NCBI RefSeq assembly: GCF_036417845.1
Contig: NC_090001.1
Span: forward strand, 9,655,501 to 9,719,500
Direction of reading: 5' to 3'
DNA from: Apteryx mantelli
Lineage: Eukaryota; Chordata; Aves; Apterygiformes; Apterygidae
DNA length: 64,000 bases
Each line of letters starts with the position of its first letter. Position 1 is the stretch's first letter. A program made the translations under genes and the position numbers. Below the pieces are notes generated by a model. It was not told the DNA's origin, did not search any database, and worked only from the letters and a program-made list of their open reading frames with translations. Below are positions 55,351-64,000 of this stretch, piece by piece.

Positions 55351-56328
55351 TCAACTGTGGAGAGCAATGGCAATTTTATCACTGCTGAAAAACGTCCATG
55401 AAATCACTTTCCTCGGGGCATCTTTGAGCTCCTTGTTCCTCATGTTGTAGATGAGAGGATTCACTGCTGGAGGCACCACCGCATAGAGAACAGACACCAA
55501 CAGATACAGAAGAGGGGAGGAGATGGAGGGGGGCTTCAGGTAGGCAAACATGACAGTGCTGACAAAAAGGGAGACCACGGCCAGGTGAGGGAGGCACATG
55601 GAGAAGGCTTTGTGCTGGACCTGCTCAGAGGGGATCCTCAGCACAACTGTGAAGATCTGCACATAGGACAGCACAATGAAAATGAAACACCCAAAGACTA
55701 AACAGCCAGTAACCATGAGAACCGCAACTTCCCTGCAGTAGGAGTCTGAGCAGGAGAGCTTGAGGATCTGGGGGATTTCACAGAAGAACTGCTCCACAAC
55801 ATTGCCTTGGCACAGTGGTATGGAAAATGTGTTAGCAGTGTGCAGGAGAGCATTGAGAAAACCATTGGCGCAGGCAGCTGCTGCCATTTTGACACAAGCT
55901 CTGCTGCTCATGATGGTTCTGTAGTGCAGGGGTGTGCAGATGGCCACATAGCGGTCATAGGCCATGACAGTGAGAAAAGAAAACTCTCCTCCAAACAGGA
56001 AGAGAAGCAGAAAGACCTGTGCAGCACATTCCCAGTAGGAAATGGCCCTGGTGTTGCTCAGGGAATTGGCCATGGATTTGGGGACAGTGACAGAGATGGA
56101 GCCGAGGTCAAGGAGGGAGAGGTTTAGGAGGAAGACGTACATGGGGGTGTGGAGGCGGTGGTCACAGGCTACAGCTGTGATGATGAGGCTGTTGCCCAGG
56201 AGGGCAGCCAGGTAGATGCCCAGGAAGAGCCAGAAGTGCAAGAGCTGCAGCTGCCGCGTATCTGCAAATGCCTGGAGGAGGAATTCATTGAAGGAGCTGC
56301 TGTTGGACCTTTTCCTCCCTCCAAGCAT
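55351..56328 (-). CDS. Olfactory receptor, OR14-like, intact with shifted start
   Basis: A 325-codon uninterrupted odorant receptor frame. It has NSS near the N-terminus, LLGNS in TM1, PMYVFLLNLS in TM2, MAYDRYVAIC in TM3, KAFSMCLPHL in TM6 and NPLIYNMRNKE in TM7. The ATG used by the sister genes (MSN) is AGG here (RSN, 56310-56308). Six codons upstream another ATG (56328) is in frame and lies six bases after a splice acceptor (CTTCTTTGGACAG), so I place the start there. The C-terminus is longer and different from the unit A protein (no Gln tail; ends with IALHS). The ligand is unknown; expected in the ciliary membrane of olfactory neurons. Confidence 0.9.
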   Translation of the reverse strand: MLGGRKRSNSSSFNEFLLQAFADTRQLQLLHFWLFLGIYLAALLGNSLIITAVACDHRLHTPMYVFLLNLSLLDLGSISVTVPKSMANSLSNTRAISYWECAAQVFLLLFLFGGEFSFLTVMAYDRYVAICTPLHYRTIMSSRACVKMAAAACANGFLNALLHTANTFSIPLCQGNVVEQFFCEIPQILKLSCSDSYCREVAVLMVTGCLVFGCFIFIVLSYVQIFTVVLRIPSEQVQHKAFSMCLPHLAVVSLFVSTVMFAYLKPPSISSPLLYLLVSVLYAVVPPAVNPLIYNMRNKELKDAPRKVISWTFFSSDKIAIALHS

Positions 56329-59300
56329 GTGGGACTGTCCAAAGAAGAAAAGACATTAAGAAGTTAGGAGAGACTTTTCAAGTTAAAAACACCCACATCT
56401 TCCGGTTCTCACACAACCCCTATGCTGCTTCTCTCTTTACTGAGAGGATCTGTGTGCAGCTCCCTTCCTTGAGCTCCACTTTGCACCGCCTGAGGGTGCT
56501 CTGACCTATGGCAGCAGCCTCTGCCCATGGGCTCCAGAGGAGACATTCCTGCTGTACAGTAGTGGGATACATGGGAATGGGGGTGACCAGCTCTGACATT
56601 CACAGTTTCTCTCAGGTGAAATCCACTCATCATGTGGAAGGGCTTTTCAGCATCTTCACCACCAGTTCTAAAGAAGGAGGGTTGAGGAACAGAGTGTTAG
56701 GGATGTTTTAATAATGCTTATTTTCTTTGAGATGCCCCTGTCACACCTGGGGAGCATTCCTCAAAGGCAGAAATTCTCAGCATTCCCACTGTGAGTCCTG
56801 AGAAAAAACGATTCACTCTCACTTCATGCAGAGTGAGCACAGCTTGTCTGTCTATCAGCCTTGTTCCCAGCTGTCCTTTGCTTGCACCTCCTTGAGCAGG
56901 AGGATGATCACACTCATATGTTGCCCTAAAAAGAGACCAGCCACTGCTGAGAGCAGAGGAGTCCAGTTTCAAGGTGCAGAGCACCTTCTCTCCCTTTCTC
57001 AGAGCACCAGAGGGAGGTCTCCACACTCCCCTTCTAGCCAAGGACACACAGGGCTCTTTTCAGCTGCCCCTATACAGCTGCCCACCACCATTTCCATACT
57101 CTTCACATCTCTGCAGCTTCTTCAGGGGTCTGCCAGACATCCCAGAGATGCTCTGAGGCAGCGGTGCCCTTCTGGAGGGCAACTCAAAGCCTGGCAGGAT
57201 ATGACAGGGAAATGGTTAAAAGGACTGCTAGGACAGAAGCTGGGCTCTCCTTCAGGGAGATTCAGCTCATTTCCCAACACCACAGACTACATTTCTTGTA
57301 GCTGCACAGGTGAGAAGGGGGCTGGGGATGCCTCACTCCCAAGCAGACTCCTCTCTTCCACAATTCACAGGGCAGGTGTCTGAACTGCAGCTGAAAACCC
57401 ACCAACCCCAGGGAGCCTGAGAGAAGAACAAGGGCAGCACGGACAGAAGGGCAAAGAAGGAGCAACACAGTGATCTTACTGCAAAGGGAGGCAAGGAGAG
57501 AGAGACAGGCGCTTGGGAAAGCCTCCACCTTCCCCAGCTGGGCATGCTGCCTCACTTATGGCAACATTGCAGGGCAGTCACTCTCAGCTCCTTTGTCAGG
57601 CAGTACAAAATGGCCCCGTGGCAGGAGAGATGCCCCTCTCCTCTGCCACAGGTCTGGCTGCAGAAGAGGTGGCTCATTTCCTGCACTCCATGGCTGTCAG
57701 GGCAGAGGATCTGCTGGGTAGGAGCAGAGACACAGGGGACTGACTCAGAGGAAGGTGTCTGCATCAGAGGGACTGACCATGACTTGCCCAAATCCTTCCT
57801 CCCATGGCGATTCTCTTTGCAGTTCCCTCTCATTCCCTGCCCATCTTGCTGCCTGGAGCTCTCCCTGCTGGCAGCTCCTTCTCTATCCCAATGTCTTTTC
57901 CCTGACGGTGCTCACAGACCCCATCCCACCCTCTGCATGCTCTGTTCTGCCCAACAGAAACCTACCGGGACAGGGCGCTGGGCAGAGGCATTGATGTGCT
58001 CAAAGGTCCTGAGGAGCAGCTCAGAAAAACCCTGACAAGGCCATAAAGGTGATGCTGGTGCTGTCTGTAGGCTGAGGAGGGGTTGAAGGGGTTTGCTGAG
58101 CTTTCTCACACACCTAGTGATCTCTGAGAGGGAAGGTTTGAGAGTCTCAGTTCCTTCCCAAAGCAGAAAATTCTTTCCTGTTTTCCCCCCTCCCAAAATT
58201 ACAAAACTGAAAGCACTCAGCCTAGAAGGAAAGCTCCTTCCCTTTCAAGTAGCCCCTGCCTTGAACTTCCTTTTGAAAAGTGCCCTCCAGAAATGTCCTC
58301 AGGGTGAGCTGGAGCTGTGAGCAGCCCTAACCCATGCAGCACCCTCTCCACAGCACACTCAACCTGCCCTGTCCGGGTCTCTCCTCCCACTCAGAGCTTC
58401 TCCCTGCAGCACTGTGGGGAGTTTGCTGGGCAGGCTGAGTGCTGACCCTCGCAGGCAGCAGACTCACTGCCTGGGGCACACAGCACCCTGGGGGGCAGGA
58501 ACACTGCTCTGAATGACAGCCCTGGCTAGACCTGTGGCACACCCTGGCTTCACACCCATGCAGCTCTCCCTGGCAGAAGGCAGCAGGACACCCTGTCCCT
58601 GGCATGCTGTGCCAGGGAATCCCCTCCTCCACTCTGGAGAAGCCAGGAGAGCAGTCCGTAAGAAAACTCTCCGTTATGGGCTGGGTTTAGAAGACCCCTC
58701 CAGCAACAGCACTAGCATTGCCCTGCAGCCAGAGGCTTACCGTGCAAAGGGCTGTGAAGATTCCTCCCGCAAGGAGCTCTCCTCTGGCCTCACACTCCAC
58801 ACTCCCTTTCACTTCTTCTGCCTTCTCTCATGGAAGTCAGCAAGAGCAGGCAGTGCCCAGAGCCCTGCTGCTCTTGACAGGGGAGCTGCTCCTGCAAAGA
58901 GTTGTCTCCCAGCAGGGCTGCCACCTTGCCAGGAGCTCTCTCTGTCCCAGGAGCCTGCCTCTGCTCAGCAACAGTGGTCCAGCTGAAGGCGTGAATTTCT
59001 CTCTCCCTTGTGCTTCCTCCTCCTGGGACACGGTCACTGAAGTAGACTGAAAGAATCACCTATGGGCCTTTTCTAAAGAGTGGAGAGAGACCCATTCCAG
59101 CATTGCAATTTGTCTCATCAGAGGATGCTCATCTAGGACACATGGAAATGTCCCACTCTGGAGGACCCTATTCCCATCTCTTAACTAGGCAGGACACCTA
59201 GGAAAGGGGCAAGAAGGGATTTCAATGATCCACGGCTCAGGTATTGCTTCAGACGCATCAATCTGTGCTTCTCATGCTGGTTTAGAAGCCCCTGGGATGG

Positions 59301-60210
59301 AGTGGGATTCAGAGCCCTTCTGTGCACTCCACAAACACATAGGAGGTGGGATTCCCCTTTCACAACCTGGAGTGTGCACAACAAAGATGCCGGCATGCGA
59401 GCTCCCTCTCCAAGCTCCCATGATAATCACTGGAGAGGGAGGGGAGTAGCCAGCTGCCCACACACAAACACGTGGTGACATTTGAAGCGAGAGAGGTGGT
59501 GCAAGGCATATGCTAGAGTCTGCTGGCTCTGCTGGAGCAACCGTGAGACCCACATCCTTCTAGAGCATTAGGTGGTGGCCAGGTGGACAATCTCCATGGC
59601 CATCGGAAATGACACGAGATGCCTAATACTGCCAGAGCTCCACACATTAGGAGGCTGAGGCACAAGCAGATCCCTACACTGCAAGCAGTTCATGTCATTC
59701 AGTGCAGGCACTAGATTCCGTGATGCCTGGCGTGTCAAGCACAATCATATGTCTCCAGCACATACCGCATGGGACCTGCCTGTGTCCAAACAACTGAAGC
59801 CCACTTCTGTCTTTAGGTGAAGTACATCCCCTCTACATCCAAGTGTGCAGCAGAGAGCTGCACATCGCACCAAGGGCTCTACTCATGTCCCTGAATGCTT
59901 AACACCTTCTAGCTCTCCTCTCCCTGAGCCTCTTCCCACTCTCACATGATATCAACAGGGACTGTGCTAATGATGTCCACAGCATGGCTGCATGGCAGGC
60001 TGTGCAGGCCCAAGAACTTTCTCAGGGGCACCTTCTCCTTCTTGGACATTGATTTACCTCCATCAAAGGCCCCAAGGTGCTGCAGAGGCAGCTCAGGCAG
60101 CAAACACCTCTCCTGCCATTCCTGCACAGCCCAGCTCCTTTTCTCCCTGGCCTTGGAAACTGCAGGCCTTGCTCTCTTAGTGGGAGCCTCCTTTCACCAT
60201 TACATATGTT
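56329..60210. repeat. 5' flank of OR unit E
   Basis: 57290-58110 matches 3530-4380 closely (ATGGCCCCGTGGCAGGAGAG, GGATCTGCTGGGT, CCATAAAGGTGATGCTGGTG), and 58700-60200 matches 4720-6270. 56330-57200 matches the unit D flank. No gene seen; short open frames differ between copies. Confidence 0.75.
56335..56352 (-). promoter_or_regulatory. Putative 3' splice site of the unit E OR exon
   Basis: The minus strand reads TTTTCTTCTTTGGACAG with the AG six bases before the ATG at 56328. It corresponds to the same element before the unit A gene and supports the shifted start. Confidence 0.5.
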
Positions 60211-60888
60211 TCACCAGACTGCAGTGCTCTGATGGCATGCTACAAGCTCTTCAGCAGGGACTCTTAGGGCAGATGATGTGGGCGATGCCCTCTGTGTAAA
60301 GGGCCACCTGGGATTTGTGGAGCTCTTCCAAGGGAAGGACAAGGTGCTGGATGGGAAAAGGTGAGTGAGCATCGGGGTAAGGGTGACCTTGCGATGGGAG
60401 TTACAGTTCACCCTGTAGATCAGGGCGAGGAAGTGGACGCAGGCTCCTTTAAGCAAGCTGAGGAAGTCTGTGGCACACAGGGCCTGCTGCTTATGGAGGG
60501 ACTTTAATCCCCCTGGCACGCAGTGGAAGGGCAAAGCGCAGGGTGAAAGCAGCCCAGGAGGTTTCTGCAGGGTGTCAGGGACACCTTCTTAGCACAGCTG
60601 CCAGATGGGCTAAGAAGGGTGACGCTCTCCTGGAGCTGGTACTCGCAAACAAGGAAGAACTGATCGGGGAGTTGATCAGCAGTGGAAATGCTGGCTGCAG
60701 GGACCATGAAATAGTGGAGTGCCACATCCTGAAGGCAGGGAGGAAGGACAGCAGCAGAGTACAGACTCGGGACGTCAGAGGAGCAGACCTTGGCCTCTTT
60801 GAGGACTGCTGGGGGATCCCATGGGAGTGAGCTCTGAAGGGCACAGGAGCTCAGGAAAGCCAGCAGGCCATTAAGAACCATATCCTGG
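60211..60888 (+). mobile_element. Ancient CR1 relic of unit E (endonuclease end)
   Basis: A 95-codon stretch (60543-60830) reads like the CR1 endonuclease C-terminus (LLELVLANKEELIGE, then GCRDHEIVECHI, then ADLGLFEDCWGIPWE). It is cut at about 60888 by a younger CR1. Better preserved than the homologues at 6531 and 45331. Confidence 0.7.
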
Positions 60889-61486
60889 GGTGCATCAGGA
60901 AGAGTGTTGCCAGCAGGTTGAGGGAGGGGATCCTTCCCCTCTCCTCAGCCCTGCTGAGGCCACAGCTGCTTTACTGTGTCCAGCTCTGGGCTCCCCAGTA
61001 CAAGAGGGATGTGGCACTCCTGGAGCAAGTCCAGCAGAGGGCTACAAAGATGATGAGGGGACTGGAACATCTCTCCGATGAAGAAAGGCTGAGAGAGCTG
61101 GGCCTCTTTAGCCTGGAGAAGAGAAGACTGAGAGGGGAGATTATTAATGTATGCAAATATCTAAAGGGAGGGTGTCAAGAGGATGGGACCAGACTCTCTT
61201 CAGTGGTTCCCAGGGATGGGACAAGAGGCAACGGGCACAAACGAAAACATAGACAGTTCCATCTGAAAATGAGGAAAAACTTCTTCACTGTGAGGGTGAC
61301 AGAGCACTGGAAGAGGTTGCCCAGAGAGGTTGTGGAGTCTTCTTCTCTGGAGATATTCAAAACACGCCTGGACATGATGCTATGCAACGTAGTCTAGGTG
61401 ACCCTGCTTGAGCAGGGGCGTTGGACTTAGATGATCTCCAGAGGTCCCTTCCAGCCTCAACCATTCTGTGATTCTGTGATTCTGTG
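60889..61486 (+). mobile_element. CR1 LINE 3' end, young
   Basis: Starts in 'ILGCIRKSV', continues through a 159-codon frame (60918-61397) with '[25 protein letters not shown]' -like text, and ends in three ATTCTGTG repeats at 61464-61486. 5'-truncated; the frame is open to its natural end. Confidence 0.9.
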
Positions 61487-61666
61487 AACAGCACCCAACA
61501 AGCGCAAAGATGGTCCATAACAATACTCAGTAAAACCAGTAGACATCTCAGCACAACAGCTGGACTAAACAGTGTATTGTTGTCTAGAAATTAGGGTTGG
61601 TGTTCAGGAAGCCAAAGCTCCTCTAGGATAGACATGGGCAGGGGACGTCAAGGTGCCGCAAAGGAG

Positions 61667-62341
61667 TGATGCACTTCACTCGTGAGAGGGAAGCAGCACT
61701 ATGTTTATTGCGGTAAGATAGCGACTTAACAAATTCCAAGCGTAAATAAGAACGATAACGAGGTTTGATTGGCAAGGTTCACTGAGTTATTTACTGCATG
61801 AAGGACATGGTCAGATGCACATGCAACACAGACCCTCCCATTGAGTCACGAGGTTTAGAAAGGAGCCCCTTGCTTTTTAAACTTCCTCAGGGAGGAGCCT
61901 GGGGACGGCTGGATCCAATCTTAGTCCCAGACTTGGTCAGCGGTTTATGTCTATGGAATTATGTGCACAATCAATCAGAGATATAACTCAGCAAAGTTTC
62001 GTGAAGTTCGCAAAAGTTCAGCATGCTATTAATTGCTTATCAAGGATCTGTCGAGGGTAAGGAATCTCTCAACCTTGAGGAGGAACCTTGAGAGGCATCC
62101 CTGCTCAAGAGGAGGTTCTGCAGTGCAGCCTGCTGCCGTGCAGGAGAGCTCAATCAGCTCTGGGCTGCCTCCTGTTTATGGGGGGGGGGGGAGATGGTTG
62201 ATTCATAGTCATATTTGCATGCTAGATGGGTCTTAGTTGGCGCATGCTCATTTAGCCCCTGCATACATGCTGTTTACAGGGAGGTCAGGTTGAGGCGGAG
62301 AGAGCACATCAGTGGGGGGGGGGGAAGGGCACACCATCACA
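61667..62341 (-). repeat. Solo LTR related to ERV-2
   Basis: About 675 bp matching 10068-10752 from TGATGCACTTCACT to CACACCATCACA. No retroviral internal sequence on either side. It is followed directly by the duplicated block at 62342. No flanking target duplication was evident. Confidence 0.75.
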
Positions 62342-64000
62342 GCACGTTTGCACTTTTAGGGCACATTATATCTATCTTAGCACCGCAGACCGAGAAACAT
62401 TGCTGAGGACTTTTACAAGCAAAGAGCCTGCTTTGGTGAACAAAGGAGGAAGGCTCTCTCCTCTCACATGTTCTCCTACATCCTGCTTCTACAAAAAGAG
62501 GGACCCACAGGAGAAACCAGTCTTGAGGCTCACCAAAGCATCTCAACACATGGCCACGCTTTGTGCTGTTTCAACCCACATGACTTTGATGCTGTAAAAA
62601 TGCCAAAACCCAAAACAATTCCCAAACTCCCGATTCCTGCATAGATCTGCCTAGTGCAGCGACCTGCCAGTGCAGGGGCACAGAAGTGACTTCTCTAGTT
62701 CCCCATTTTTGGTATTTCACTGCCTTTGGCAACATCTGGAGATGGTCCTCAAGGAGTTATCAGAAAAATTTGGAAAATACCTGGGATGGAAGGAGGTGAC
62801 TGCTTTCCAGGACATGAGGGAAATCTCTCTGCTCTCTCCCTGGCTCTGCCATCTCCATGGCACTGACCTACCGAGCCCCTAGATGACACGACTTGAGGTC
62901 ACAGTGGGATGTGCTGCATCACAGGCAACTCTTCTCAGTGGCATGGGCGGGGGCCCTCACTTCCCTGTGAGGCCCAGGCGCTGCTGGGCACTGCTCATGC
63001 GATACCCACAGCTGCCCTTCGTAGTGGGTCCATGGCAAGGAGAGGGGACAGGAGGTAGTGGGGCCGCGTTGGGGGCCCCTCACCAAAGGGCAGAAGAGCA
63101 GGAGCACATTGGAAAGGAGTTTGGGGTGATGAAACGGGAAGAGCATCCTTCCTCCGTGGCTGGAGAGGCAAGCCGAGGGCAAGGGGACAAGCGAGATGGA
63201 GGACTGCTGGATGGACACCATCAGCCCACACCACAGTTCCTTCTTCCCAATGCTCCTGCAGCTCTCCACTGAGGGTAAGGGCTTTGGGAGCTCCTTCCCA
63301 AGGTGTCGCACAGAGACTGCTAACTGCAAAAACTGCTGTGGATCCTGGGCTGTGGTGGTGGCTGCACAGGGCTGAGGGCTGCCGCGAGAGTCCTGCCTGA
63401 GGGTCCCCTCTGCCTCCAATGGACAATGTGGCAGCCAGGACTCCTGGGTCCTGGGGCTGGGGCTGCCCTGAGCCCCAAGGCTTCTGTGGGGCCAGCTCCA
63501 TGCCCTCATGTGTGGGAGGAGGGGAGTGGGAGTGGGTCCCCCTTTGGGGTCTGCCTCTGAGAGGAAAGGGGTCCTGTGTCCCAGAGGCTGGTGCCACCAG
63601 CACAGGCCCCAGAACTGCCCCCCCCACGCCCCCACGGCCTCCAGGGTGCAGGGCAGCCAGCAGACCCGCAGGGCTCCTGCTGCAGAACCCAGCCCCGGCG
63701 GGGCAGCGGCCGCGCCATGGGGCCCTGCATTGCCCGGCCACACAGTGCCACGCTGTCCCCAGGCCCCGCCATGCCCTGGCCCCGTGCTGCCGCTCACAAC
63801 ATGGTGCCCGACTGCGGGGGAGGGGGCAGAGCAGGCCACCAGGGCAGGAGGACTCAACGTTACCATGGCACTGCCCCAGTGCAGACCTCCTATTGGCTGG
63901 CAGGAGGAGGAGGGCGGGCATTGAGTTCACTGATGCCTCTGACAGCCAATTGGAGTCCAACATGTGCAAGGAGAAAAAAGACCTGAAAGACAGAAATGAA
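62342..64000. repeat. Duplicated block (second copy of 15915-16475 / 23618-23975)
   Basis: 62342-62889 matches 15915-16475 and 62890-62925 matches 23618-23655 without the provirus. About 840 extra GC-rich bases follow, then 63765-64000 matches 23680-23900 including the CCAAT-type motifs (CTATTGGCTGG, GACAGCCAATTGG). A long minus-strand open stretch (62919-63866) lies in the extra part and lacks known motifs; I do not call it a gene. Confidence 0.8.
62886..62889. other. Empty-site equivalent of the ERV-1 insertion
   Basis: GATGACACGACTTGAGGTC here aligns base for base with GATGACATGAGCTGAGGTC, the sequence obtained at 16468-16475/23618-23628 when the provirus and one ACAT copy are left out. 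ACAC here stands for the ACAT target. Confidence 0.85.

Noticed and set aside
62919..63969. Two overlapping minus-strand frames above 300 codons
   Set aside because: Overlapping long frames in different phases, rich in Pro, Gly, Ala and Arg, in a GC-rich segment. The other copy of the block lacks most of the sequence.

Overview
The window is nuclear DNA of a bird. It carries several CR1 retrotransposons whose 3' ends contain repeated ATTCTGTG, intronless olfactory receptor (OR) genes of the avian-expanded gamma-c/OR14-like type, and three unrelated endogenous retroviruses (ERVs). No species can be named from the sequence alone. There are no bacterial features. The only non-viral protein genes I can support are the ORs.

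Layout. One ancestral OR unit (OR coding exon, about 4-5 kb of 5' flank, an ancient CR1 further out, and a 3' flank) has been copied repeatedly. Unit A (1235-7640, minus) has an intact OR. Unit B (9113-10067) is only a piece of 5' flank, cut by a CR1 on one side and an LTR on the other. Unit C (34000-38327, plus, inverted) has an OR with one frameshift near TM7. Unit D (42867-46870, minus) has an OR with two frameshifts and a lost stop. Unit E (55351-60888, minus) has an intact OR with an altered start codon. A second duplicated block pairs 1-1080 with 49268-51075. A third pairs 15915-16475 plus 23618-23975 with 62342-64000.

The clearest single element is a gammaretrovirus-like provirus on the minus strand (16476-23613). 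It has two 515-bp LTRs that look identical, a 4-bp ACAT target duplication, a tRNA-His primer site, an intact gag ending in an amber codon with a murine-leukaemia-virus-like readthrough context, and an intact 634-aa env. The pol gene lost most of RT, RNase H and the start of integrase in one deletion. Between pol and env, where simple gammaretroviruses normally have overlapping genes, lies an unexplained 136-codon reading frame with a hydrophobic N-terminal segment and an arginine-rich tract. A paralogous block at 62.9 kb preserves the empty insertion site.

The other viral relics are older: a minus-strand 3' half-provirus (10068-14897; LTR, broken env, broken RT/RNase H/integrase), a related solo LTR (61667-62341), a plus-strand gag/RT relic (30232-32020) cut by a CR1, and a probable solo LTR (25894-26647). 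A roughly 64-bp degenerate minisatellite lies at 25060-25770 and resumes at 30055-30225. Sequence between these is GC-rich, mostly unrecognised and stop-poor by chance, not convincingly coding.
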